Origin: Prolixibacteraceae bacterium
Lineage (GTDB): Bacteria; Bacteroidota; Bacteroidia; Bacteroidales; Prolixibacteraceae
Reading direction: 5' to 3'
DNA length: 49,727 nt
Assembly: GCA_019459525.1 (NCBI GenBank)
Contig: JAIBEY010000073.1
Location: 1-49,727 of the forward strand
The number at the start of each line of letters is the position of its first letter. Positions within the stretch are counted from its first letter, which is position 1. The translations under genes and the position numbers were made by a program. The notes under the pieces are model-generated. The model had not been told where the DNA came from. It worked only from the letters and a program-made list of their open reading frames with translations, and did not search any database. This document shows positions 1 through 6,998 of the stretch, piece by piece.

Positions 1-140
1 AATTCGGCAAAATTTCCGGCCAGGAATACCGGGATTTTTACGGGCACACCGTAATAATTTCGGTCAATCTGCTCCAAAGGTTGAGAACAGGCCAAGAACA
101 CGAGCATTGAGAACACTATAGTAGCGAGTAGTTGCTTCAT
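1..140 (-). CDS. N-terminus of an M23-type (LysM/lysostaphin-like) peptidase lipoprotein, cut by the window edge
   Basis: Only the first 46 codons are present; the gene runs leftward out of the window. The start ATG is the complement of 138-140. The protein begins with a hydrophobic signal peptide ending in a lipobox (VFLACS, Cys at residue 18), so it should be a lipoprotein. The mature start, with NYYGVPVKIPVFLAGNFAE at the window edge, resembles the segment just before the 'ELRPNHFHSGIDI' zinc-binding motif of Bacteroidota M23 metallopeptidases, which cut peptidoglycan cross-links. That motif lies outside the window, so the catalytic part cannot be confirmed. A weak promoter-like element, TACTTTCG (complement of 242-249), lies about 100 nt upstream. 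Confidence 0.55.
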   Translation of the reverse strand, partial: MKQLLATIVFSMLVFLACSQPLEQIDRNYYGVPVKIPVFLAGNFAE

Positions 141-567
141 CGGTATATAATTTATTTCACCAGGCAGTTGACATCAGAATCGCATTCTTCCGTGCCCTTT
201 TCCTTGCCTTTCGTGTAGTTCAAATGATCTGGTTTGGTTTGCGAAAGTATAAAAACTAAATTAAGCTGTCGAAAAGTTTGAATGACTTCAACCATAAACT
301 TTGAAAAATTAAAGTTGGGTAAAATGAACATGTCAAATTGTTTATGGGTTGGGCTCCATGCAGAAACAGGAAACTCACCATACGCCCATATTAAACACGG
401 GCACCTACCCTTTCTATTCTAACGAAATAAAAAGCCTGTAGATTTCATGTATTGGCCAAAAATGTTAATTTTGTCGAAGTAATGAGCCAAAAAGACATTT
501 GGCTAGTTACAAAATAGGTATTCTGTCACAATTAAAAGGATTATTTTTCGAGTGAAAGTAAACTGAA
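141..567. other. 427-nt gene-free region between divergent genes, with a candidate structured RNA
   Basis: This gap separates the leftward M23-type lipoprotein from the rightward zapB-like/zapA/rny genes. It holds the GC-richer, foldable segment at about 340-410 (listed separately). It also holds a 7-bp inverted repeat, AGCCAAA/TTTGGCT (485-491 and 498-504), and weak -7-like elements for both directions: CGAAAGTA at 242-249 for the leftward gene and TATTTTTC at 542-549 for zapB. No convincing protein gene is seen. An open 59-codon frame on the minus strand (152-331) overlaps the structured part and was rejected. Confidence 0.5.
340..410. ncRNA. Candidate structured RNA upstream of zapB/zapA (6S RNA is one possibility)
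   Basis: The segment is noticeably more GC-rich than its flanks and can fold in several nested ways. GTTTATGGG (340-348) faces CCCATATTAAAC (385-396). TGGGC (350-354) pairs with GCCCA (384-388). GGGTTGG (346-352) faces CCTACCC (404-410) with one mismatch. GCCC (384-387) can instead pair with GGGC (399-402). Competing pairings of this kind are typical of a structured RNA. In Escherichia coli the 6S RNA gene ssrS lies beside zapA, so a 6S homologue is a reasonable guess, but I cannot show homology and the strand is undetermined. It could also be a leader element of either flanking gene. Confidence 0.3.
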
Positions 568-861
568 ATGACTGATCTGGAACAAAATTTATTGATGGGT
601 TTTAAGGTTAAAGTGAAGCAAATAATCGCTCAGCACGAAGCCCTTAAACAAGAAAAACAGCAACTTCAGGACAAGATTGGAGATCTGGGGAAAACCATCG
701 AACAACTTCAGCAGAAAAACCAGCTACTCGAACAGAAGTATGAAAATTTGAAATTGGCAAAAGTATTAGCGGTATCAGACACTGATAATAAAAATGCAAA
801 AAACAGGATACAAAAAATAGTGCGGGAAATTGATAAATGTATTGCTCTTTTAAACAAGTAA
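568..861 (+). CDS. ZapB-like coiled-coil protein upstream of ZapA
   Basis: A 97-residue, highly charged protein. Residues 15-65 form a nearly uninterrupted coiled coil (QKEKQQLQDKIGDLGKTIEQ type heptads), followed by a conserved-looking tail, AKNRIQKIVREIDKCIALL. It has no signal peptide or membrane segment, so it is cytoplasmic. It lies 11 bp upstream of zapA, and the two are surely co-transcribed. In Bacteroidota a short coiled-coil gene commonly precedes zapA and is thought to act with it at the FtsZ ring, by analogy with ZapB. That role is inferred from position and shape, not from a diagnostic motif. The ATG is preceded by an A-rich leader without a Shine-Dalgarno sequence. Confidence 0.7.
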   Translation: MTDLEQNLLMGFKVKVKQIIAQHEALKQEKQQLQDKIGDLGKTIEQLQQKNQLLEQKYENLKLAKVLAVSDTDNKNAKNRIQKIVREIDKCIALLNK

Positions 862-872
862 TACACAAATAA

Positions 873-1181
873 ATGACAGAGAAGCTTTCTATAAAAATCA
901 AGATCGACGGACGTGAATATCCGCTAAAAGTTGATAAAGGTCCGGAACAGGAAAAACAGGAAGAGAAGTATAGGAAAGCTGCCAAAATAATCAACGATAT
1001 TGTTCTTCAGTACCGTCAGAAGTACATCAACAGTGATTCAAAGGATTTTTTAGCGATGACCGCTTTCCAATTTGTATTGAAAAACATTGATCTTGAAGAA
1101 AAAGTAGATCAGTCGCCACTGTTTGATGAGCTGAAAAAAATCGACGAAGATTTAGGCGATTATTTGTCATTGAGGGAATAA
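873..1181 (+). CDS. zapA: Cell division protein ZapA
   Basis: A 102-residue protein with the ZapA layout. It has an N-terminal beta-rich FtsZ-binding head (KLSIKIKIDGREYPLKVD, residues 4-21) with the usual 'I.I.GR.Y.L' pattern. A helix-rich stalk follows, including the segment LAMTAFQFVLKNIDLEEKV. ZapA tetramers bundle FtsZ protofilaments at mid-cell. It follows the ZapB-like coiled-coil gene by 11 bp and is separated from rny by a 120-bp gap dominated by a strong hairpin. Its length is normal for the family. A long frame on the opposite strand (644-994) is a shadow. Confidence 0.85.
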   Translation: MTEKLSIKIKIDGREYPLKVDKGPEQEKQEEKYRKAAKIINDIVLQYRQKYINSDSKDFLAMTAFQFVLKNIDLEEKVDQSPLFDELKKIDEDLGDYLSLRE

Positions 1182-1200
1182 AATTTATCATAGATATATA

Positions 1201-1271
1201 AAACCCGCATTTTTTATTTAAATTCCGGAATTCTTCTGAATACCCGGTTTTTGAATTAAAAATGCGGGTTT
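1201..1271 (+). terminator. Long imperfect hairpin between zapA and rny (terminator, processing site or small RNA)
   Basis: AAACCCGCATTTTT (1201-1214) and AAAAATGCGGGTTT (1258-1271) form a perfect 14-bp stem. Inside it, AATTC (1221-1225) can pair with GAATT (1253-1257), and CCGG (1225-1228) with CCGG (1244-1247), so almost the whole 71-nt segment can be one rod broken by asymmetric loops. The 3' arm ends in TTTATTAG, a weak T-tract. It ends 30 bp before the rny start. It may attenuate read-through from zapA into rny or be a processing signal for RNase Y itself. It is shorter than a normal 6S RNA. Confidence 0.5.
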
Positions 1272-1301
1272 ATTAGTGTAAACAAGTTTAATTAATAACA
1301 A

Positions 1302-2852
1302 ATGGAGATTATATATGCGATATCTGGCTTTTTAGGTGGTGGAGTACTCTCGTATTTTATGTGGGACAAAGCCCTGAAAAGCAAAAAAAGTAAAATAGTA
1401 ACTGAGGCTGAGGCCCAGGGTGAAGTGATAAAAAAAGATAAAATTCTTCAGGCTAAGGAGAAGTTTCTTCAATTAAAGTCGGAACACGAAGAGTACATTA
1501 ATGAAAAGAATAACAAAATTAACAGTTTTGAGGCTAAAATTAAACAGCGCGAAACCGCAATTAACCAACGCAGAGACGAATTAAACCGCCAGGTTAAAGA
1601 TTTTGAAACTTCGAAACATGAAGTTGATGTAATTCGTGAAAATCTGAATACCCAACTGGAACTACTCGAAAAAAAGGAACATGAGGTGGAAACCCTTCAT
1701 CGTCAGCACTTAGAAAAACTGGAAACTCTTTCAGGATTATCGGCTGAAGAAGCAAAAGCCCAACTGGTTGAATCGTTGAAAAACGAGGCAAAAACAGAAG
1801 CCATGTCGTACATCAACGAAATAATGGAAGAAGCAAAACTTTCGGCCAATAAAGAAGCCAAGAAAGTTGTCGTAAAAACCATTCAACGTGTGGCAACCGA
1901 AACTGCCATTGAAAATTCAGTTACCATTTTCCATATCGAAAGCGACGAAATAAAAGGTCGTATCATTGGCCGCGAAGGACGTAATATCCGCGCGTTGGAA
2001 GCCGCTACCGGAGTCGAAATTATTGTTGACGATACGCCTGAAGCTATCGTACTTTCAGGATTTGATCCGGTACGTCGTGAAATAGCCCGTTTGGCCTTGC
2101 ACCAACTGGTTACCGATGGTCGTATCCACCCTGCCCGTATCGAAGAAGTTGTTGAAAAAGTTCGAAAACAGGTTGAAGAAGAGATCATTGAAACAGGAAA
2201 ACGCACCACCATCGACTTGGGAGTTCATGGGTTACATCCTGAACTAATCCGGATGATTGGTAAAATGAAATACCGTTCTTCGTACGGACAGAACCTATTG
2301 CAACACTCGCGCGAAGTGGCAAATCTTTGCGCCATCATGGCTACAGAATTGGGTTTGAACGCCAAAGCCGCCAAACGCGCCGGATTACTGCACGATATAG
2401 GCAAAGTGCCAGATGATGAACCGGAATTGCCACACGCAGTTTTAGGTATGAAGTTGGCCGAACGTTTCAAGGAAAAACCAGACATCTGCAATGCTATTGG
2501 TGCTCACCACGACGAAGTGGAAATGACGACCTTGCTTGCCCCAATTGTGCAAGTTTGTGATGCCATTTCAGGCGCTCGTCCGGGAGCCCGCCGCGAAGTA
2601 GTTGAGTCGTACATTAAACGGTTGAAAACCCTTGAGGAATTGGCACTTTCGTATCCGGGCGTATTAAAAACCTATGCTATCCAGGCTGGCCGTGAATTGA
2701 GGGTAATTGTTGGAAGCGACAAGATTGGCGACAAAGAATCGGAACAATTGTCGTTCGACATCGCAAAACGGATTCAGGACGAAATGACCTATCCAGGGCA
2801 AATCAAAATCACTGTTATTCGCGAAATGAGAGCTATTAGCTATGCCAAATAG
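1302..2852 (+). CDS. rny: Ribonuclease Y
   Basis: A membrane-anchored endoribonuclease that starts mRNA decay. The 516 residues show the full family architecture. An N-terminal membrane helix (about residues 2-20, [18 protein letters not shown]) is followed by a long coiled coil (about 30-190). A KH RNA-binding domain (about 210-270) carries the signature [15 protein letters not shown]. The HD phosphohydrolase domain (about 335-430) has H335, the HD pair H364-D365 in GLLHDIGK, and AHHDE at 401-405 as metal ligands. The length matches the family (about 520 residues). It is followed 26 bp later by a strong intrinsic terminator, so transcription probably ends here. Confidence 0.96.
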   Translation: MEIIYAISGFLGGGVLSYFMWDKALKSKKSKIVTEAEAQGEVIKKDKILQAKEKFLQLKSEHEEYINEKNNKINSFEAKIKQRETAINQRRDELNRQVKDFETSKHEVDVIRENLNTQLELLEKKEHEVETLHRQHLEKLETLSGLSAEEAKAQLVESLKNEAKTEAMSYINEIMEEAKLSANKEAKKVVVKTIQRVATETAIENSVTIFHIESDEIKGRIIGREGRNIRALEAATGVEIIVDDTPEAIVLSGFDPVRREIARLALHQLVTDGRIHPARIEEVVEKVRKQVEEEIIETGKRTTIDLGVHGLHPELIRMIGKMKYRSSYGQNLLQHSREVANLCAIMATELGLNAKAAKRAGLLHDIGKVPDDEPELPHAVLGMKLAERFKEKPDICNAIGAHHDEVEMTTLLAPIVQVCDAISGARPGARREVVESYIKRLKTLEELALSYPGVLKTYAIQAGRELRVIVGSDKIGDKESEQLSFDIAKRIQDEMTYPGQIKITVIREMRAISYAK

Positions 2853-2878
2853 TTAAACAGATTTATATCCTATTTTCA

Positions 2879-2921
2879 GGGGCCATTTATCAAAACGAAG
2901 ATAAATGGCCCCTTCTTTTTT
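2879..2921 (+). terminator. Rho-independent terminator after rny
   Basis: GGGGCCATTTATC (2879-2891) and GATAAATGGCCCC (2900-2912) form a perfect 13-bp stem with an 8-nt loop. The T-rich run TTCTTTTTT (2913-2921) follows immediately. Stem, loop and T-tract all fit an intrinsic terminator reading rightward. Confidence 0.9.
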
Positions 2922-3107
2922 AGTAGTTATCAACCAATTTGATTGACCTGCAAAATTCATTTTCTTCACCAAATTTCAAACTTTATCGTAATATTTTTTT
3001 TGATTTTGCAATTAGACTTTGAATAATCGTTTGTTTTTTCTAACTTTATAGGAATACGTGTATCATTTTTATGCCACTCTATTTGCATATTACTTTATGT
3101 TTTTAGC

Positions 3108-3863
3108 ATGATTGAAGCGAAAAAATCAAAAAAAATTAGCCCCAACTCTCAGTTTGAATTGGTAAAATCGAATGCTTTAAGGTTTAATGAATACCAGCAT
3201 ATCATAAGTTCTATTTCTCACGAACTTCGCACTCCAACTGCTATACTGAAATCAAACATCCAACTGTTAGATGGTTACGACAAAACTATAGCCGAAGATA
3301 TCAGAAAAGAAAGTATTTTACTTTGTGACGCTGCTGTAGCTGATCTGGTCATTTTCCTTGATAATATTCAATGGATCAATATGACGTTAAAAAACAGCAT
3401 AAAACCAACATATTCATTCTTTAATCTTCGTGAAATTACCAATGATTTATTTGATGGCCTTATAAAACAAAACCTGAACCCCAAAAGAATAGAAGTAAAT
3501 TGGAGTCTTCAGATTAAAATGATTAGCTCAGACCTGAATTTTTTGACCCAAATTGTTTATCACCTTTGTGCAAATGCACTTAAATTTTCAAAAGAAGATG
3601 TGCTATTGCAAATTTCGACAGACAATGGCAGACTTATAATAACAATACAAGATAATGGAATTGGAATCCCTGAAATTGAAACAGAAAAGGTTTTTAATCC
3701 ATTTTACAGAGCTTCGAATACAACCAGAATACCAGGCTGTGGATTAGGATTGGCAATTGTAAGAGCATTAACTGATTGCCTGGGAGGAGAAATATATTTG
3801 TCAAGTTTGATAAATCAAGGGACTACCTTTAAAATAATTCTGCCTTATGAATTTTCGCAATAA
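3108..3863 (+). CDS. Soluble sensor histidine kinase of the curli locus
   Basis: A 251-residue kinase with a HisKA domain and a HATPase_c domain but no membrane segment and almost no sensory region. The H-box SISHELRTP contains the phospho-accepting His38. The HATPase part has an N-box (HLCANALKF, Asn156), a G1 box (DNGIGIP, about 182-188) and a G2 box (GLGL, 212-215). It overlaps the next gene, a response regulator, by 17 bp, so the two form a translationally coupled pair. Just downstream lies a curli locus, which makes control of curli genes the obvious inference. With only about 30 residues before the H-box, the input must be cytoplasmic or come from a partner protein. No clear promoter was identified. 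Confidence 0.9.
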   Translation: MIEAKKSKKISPNSQFELVKSNALRFNEYQHIISSISHELRTPTAILKSNIQLLDGYDKTIAEDIRKESILLCDAAVADLVIFLDNIQWINMTLKNSIKPTYSFFNLREITNDLFDGLIKQNLNPKRIEVNWSLQIKMISSDLNFLTQIVYHLCANALKFSKEDVLLQISTDNGRLIITIQDNGIGIPEIETEKVFNPFYRASNTTRIPGCGLGLAIVRALTDCLGGEIYLSSLINQGTTFKIILPYEFSQ

Positions 3864-4923
3864 AATTCTGGTAATAGAAGATGACCAGAAATTAGGAAAA
3901 ACAATTAAAAATTTATTAGCTATTCAAGGTTATGATGTGTGCTATACTGACAACGGTGCAATAGGTATTCAAAAAGCCTTTGAATACAATCCTGATTTGA
4001 TATTATGCGACATCAAAATGAATCCGATAGACGGCTATCAAGTCTATCAGGTATTGAAAGAGAGTTCAATGATAGATCAGGTTCCCTTTATTTTTATTAC
4101 CGGTAGTTCTGATCTTAAATCGATTCGATTTGGCTTAGATTTGGGGGCTGACGACTATTTTGTTAAGCCATTTGACAATACCACATTAGTACATGCAATT
4201 GAAAAAAGATTAACCAAGTACCGAAAACTCAAAGAAATTGGGAAACGTGAATTTAGAGCACTATTCAATTTAATACCGAACAGTTGTTTCTTGTTTGATG
4301 GGAACACCATCTTTGAAGCCAATCAGGCGTTGATTAAACTTTTGGGCATTCAGCAGGATGAGCTAACTACCTATACATTTAAAGATTTCTTTGATTCTAC
4401 GTCGGTTCGAAAATTAAACGAATTAATAATTCGATGTGAAAACGGATTATTACACTCTTTTAGCGAATCAGTAACTGTTAAACCCTTAACCGGGACCCGA
4501 CTTGATGGAATATTGCATGTTGCAGTTTATGAAAAATATCCGGGTTATTCCTTAATGGTCGGATTAATATCGTTAAATGAAGATAAAAATGACAAAAATG
4601 AAGTTTTAATATCTGATGTCCTTAATGTATTAAAAAAAGAAAACATAATTATCACTGATTCATTGGGCGAGAAATTGACTGATGTGTTCAAACAGCACCG
4701 TGTAAACTACGAAAAACAGGAAAGTGGATTTTTCTCTCAGCGTGAAAATCAGGTGTTGTGCCTTTCCATGGAAGGACTCCCTACAAAAATTATAGCCGAT
4801 AAACTTTCAATTTCTGACCGGACTGTAGAAAAGCATCGCGCCAAATTAATGGAGAAAACAAACTCGAATAATATGATTGAGGTCATCATTTTTGCATTAC
4901 GGAATAATCTATTGAAAATTTAA
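3847..4923 (+). CDS. Response regulator: REC - PAS-like - LuxR-type HTH, likely curli activator
   Basis: A 358-residue DNA-binding response regulator. The receiver domain (about 5-120) has the acidic pair E11-D12/D13, the phospho-accepting Asp55 (LILCDIKM), Thr86 and Lys107 (VKPF). A PAS-like domain follows (about 133-242, starting FRALFNLIPNSCFLFDGNTI). The C-terminus (about 295-357) is a LuxR/NarL helix-turn-helix with LPTKIIADKLSISDRTVEKH as the recognition region. REC-PAS-LuxR is less common than plain REC-LuxR. It is encoded directly before a palindrome-rich region and the curlin genes, the position of a functional counterpart of CsgD in enterobacteria, though not a close homologue. This role is inferred from context. 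Confidence 0.88.
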   Translation: MNFRNKILVIEDDQKLGKTIKNLLAIQGYDVCYTDNGAIGIQKAFEYNPDLILCDIKMNPIDGYQVYQVLKESSMIDQVPFIFITGSSDLKSIRFGLDLGADDYFVKPFDNTTLVHAIEKRLTKYRKLKEIGKREFRALFNLIPNSCFLFDGNTIFEANQALIKLLGIQQDELTTYTFKDFFDSTSVRKLNELIIRCENGLLHSFSESVTVKPLTGTRLDGILHVAVYEKYPGYSLMVGLISLNEDKNDKNEVLISDVLNVLKKENIIITDSLGEKLTDVFKQHRVNYEKQESGFFSQRENQVLCLSMEGLPTKIIADKLSISDRTVEKHRAKLMEKTNSNNMIEVIIFALRNNLLKI

Positions 4924-5395
4924 TCATTTCGCCTTCAACTGTATCAACCAGCCCACCTTATCTAGTATAGTCTTTCAGATATATATAATCCCCGTTAGAA
5001 ACATAAAAAATATACGTTTTCAACTACATCAATAAACAATTAATGATCTGTGTCAAATAAATTCGTGTCCGGGTCACTCTCAATAGAACATCTGTTCGTT
5101 AAAAATTGAACATTCCTGTTCAAATATTCCCTTATCTCATCTGACTTTAATTAATGTCAATAGGTGAAATCACCCATTTTTTCGATAAAAAGATTTTGGT
5201 GAATTCACGTATTGAATCCTCTATCTAAATGGTCGAACTTTAATCAAAATTATTGTGAAAAAGGGGACAATCTGATATTACACTATTTTGTATTTCGGTA
5301 AAATTATCATTCTGTATCATCTCAACATGTTGTTATTGAGTGTAAAATAGTTTTGTCTTTTTGTCTCTATCAGCAAAATAAACAAATTAAAATTT
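4924..5395 (+). promoter_or_regulatory. 472-nt regulatory region upstream of the curlin genes, with a cluster of palindromes
   Basis: No gene is seen here. The stretch contains five short dyads: GAACATCTGTTC (5086-5097); TTGAACATTCCTGTTCAA (5106-5123), which repeats the GAACA/TGTTC arms; GGTGAAATCACC (5163-5174); GTGAATTCAC (5199-5208); and CAACATGTTG (5323-5332). A perfect Bacteroidota -7 element, TAGTTTTG (TAnnTTTG), is at 5348-5355 and would give a start about 35 nt before the first curlin-type gene at 5396. A clear TTTG at the -33 position was not found, as expected for an activator-dependent promoter. The palindromes are candidate sites for the adjacent LuxR-type regulator. Confidence 0.5.
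5348..5355 (+). promoter_or_regulatory. -7 promoter element for the curlin operon
   Basis: TAGTTTTG matches the Bacteroidota TAnnTTTG -7 consensus exactly and lies 40 bp before the ATG at 5396. No good -33 TTTG is correctly spaced. The nearest TTG gives a spacer of only about 15 nt, so the promoter would need an activator. Confidence 0.4.
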
Positions 5396-5758
5396 ATGAA
5401 AGTGAATAGCTCTGCTCTCCTTATGTTTCTACTCTGTTTTTGTGTTTCGGCCAACTCTTATGCCAACAAACAGAAGAAACATAAAGAAATTTCAAAACGC
5501 AAAAAAATAGATACATGCCTGATCAATTCGAATGTTTCCTATACCATATCCATTGATGGACCGGCCAACGAAGTTATCGTAAATAACAAAAAACAAACAG
5601 CCACCCAAGATAATGAGCTTAAGCAAGATAGCATACAAATCAAGGGTACAGGGAATAAAGTAGTGGTGAACAAGGATGTTACAAAAGACAAGGTAAATGT
5701 AAAACAAAACGGGAATAACAATCAAGTTAAAATAACACAATCAAATCATACTCTATAA
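5396..5758 (+). CDS. Small secreted protein with curlin-like repeats (first gene of the curli operon)
   Basis: A 120-residue protein with a signal peptide (about residues 1-23, ending ANSYA). A very basic segment follows (NKQKKHKEISKRKK), then an acidic/polar part. The C-terminal third carries curlin-like motifs, GTGNKVVVN and QNGNNNQVKITQSN, in the Gln-x-Gly-x-x-Asn style of the larger curlins downstream. With only two or three recognisable repeats it is unlikely to be the main fibre subunit. A nucleator, cap or assembly factor is possible. The lysine-rich N-terminus is not shared with the other curlins here. It has a good A-rich leader (AATTAAAATTTATG). Confidence 0.6.
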   Translation: MKVNSSALLMFLLCFCVSANSYANKQKKHKEISKRKKIDTCLINSNVSYTISIDGPANEVIVNNKKQTATQDNELKQDSIQIKGTGNKVVVNKDVTKDKVNVKQNGNNNQVKITQSNHTL

Positions 5759-5874
5759 AACCAAAGAAAGGAGGTTGTTCCGATTTTGTTGAAGAAGCGA
5801 TTTTTCTAAAATCATTACTAACAATACAAGTTTTAATTTAACCACTTCATTATTAATTTAAAAAACCAAAAAAC

Positions 5875-6981
5875 ATGAAAAAAGTAAGTTTAGTTTTAGG
5901 TATGGTGCTGGCCGTAAGTATGGCAATGGCACAAAACGTTTCTCTTGTTGAACAAGTTGGCAACTCGAATGGCGCTACTGTAGCGCAAACCGGGTCATTG
6001 AATGATGCTACTGCAAAGCAAATTGGCAATAGTGATGTTGCATTGGTAAAGCAGGTTGGTACAAGTAACATTGGCGTTTCAGACCAGATTAATGGAAATA
6101 CCAATACTTCTACAATTGACCAAAATGGAACTTCAAACCAAGCGTATCTGACCCAAGGTATGATTCCAAGCTATTATGCTGCACCATATAACATCTCATC
6201 ATCTGTATCTTCATCTAATAGTGTAGGTTCCATCAAACAGATTGGAATTGAGAACTATTCTGAATTCGTTCAGGTTGGCCCCACAAATGCAGGTTCGGTA
6301 AATCAAAATGGAAAAGGCAATACTGCATACATTTACGAGGGATGGCCTTTTGGATTTTGGGGAGAAACAAGCGTAACTTCTGCCCTTGCAAGTTCAAACA
6401 GCACAGTAGATATTTCGCAAACTAGCGGCAATGACAACTTCGGAGCAGTATGGTTATATGGAGGGGATAAAAACAAAGTAACAATTAATCAGACCGGAAG
6501 TAATAATAATTCTCAGATTACAGCTGGCTTCATTTACGATGATGCTAATTATAACTTTTCACGACCCGTTTATAATGTCGATAATAATACAGCAGCAGTT
6601 ACTCAAATTGGAAATTCTAACGTAGGCAAACTAATGCAATTAGGAAATGACAATACCTTTACCTTAACTCAAAACGGAAATTTGAATAAAGTTGGAAGTG
6701 CACCTGGTGGTTTGGAACCATCTCGTAATGGTTATTTCAAACAGGATGGTGATAACAACACTTTTGATGGTGTACAAACCGATGGAGCAGTACTTGATGC
6801 TACCAGCGCTCAAACTGGAAATAGTAACGACATTGATATGGTACAGGGAGCTGGTGATGTTGCAAAAATCCTTCAGACTGGTGATTTCAATGATGTATTC
6901 CTTACCCAAATGGGCGGTGGACAGAATGCAACTATTTTGCAGACAGGAAATAGCAATATTGCAACAGTTTCTCAACAATAA
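5875..6981 (+). CDS. Curlin-repeat protein (CsgA/CsgB-type amyloid subunit) 1
   Basis: A 368-residue secreted protein: a Sec signal peptide (residues 1-19, cleaved near AMAQN), then a run of imperfect curlin repeats of about 20-24 residues. Typical units are VEQVGNSNGATVAQTGSLND and AAVTQIGNSNVGKLMQLGND. The Gln-x-Gly-x-x-Asn core is the sequence that stacks as a beta-solenoid in curli amyloid. Several units are separated by longer, aromatic-rich inserts (for example IYEGWPFGFWGE near residue 155), unlike the regular E. coli CsgA. Its signal-peptide DNA is nearly identical to that of the next gene, pointing to duplication. It is 17 bp upstream of that paralogue, surely in the same operon. Confidence 0.88.
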   Translation: MKKVSLVLGMVLAVSMAMAQNVSLVEQVGNSNGATVAQTGSLNDATAKQIGNSDVALVKQVGTSNIGVSDQINGNTNTSTIDQNGTSNQAYLTQGMIPSYYAAPYNISSSVSSSNSVGSIKQIGIENYSEFVQVGPTNAGSVNQNGKGNTAYIYEGWPFGFWGETSVTSALASSNSTVDISQTSGNDNFGAVWLYGGDKNKVTINQTGSNNNSQITAGFIYDDANYNFSRPVYNVDNNTAAVTQIGNSNVGKLMQLGNDNTFTLTQNGNLNKVGSAPGGLEPSRNGYFKQDGDNNTFDGVQTDGAVLDATSAQTGNSNDIDMVQGAGDVAKILQTGDFNDVFLTQMGGGQNATILQTGNSNIATVSQQ

Positions 6982-6998
6982 TAAAGATTAACAAAATC

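Noticed and set aside
152-331. Open frame of 59 codons on the minus strand ending ...DSDVNCLVK
   Set aside because: No signal peptide, domain or ribosome-binding context. It overlaps the predicted promoter of the M23-type gene and its upstream continuation runs through the structured element, so it is more likely chance.
5765-5775. AAAGGAGG as a Shine-Dalgarno site
   Set aside because: It is about 100 bp from the next start codon (5875) and no start codon lies at a suitable distance.
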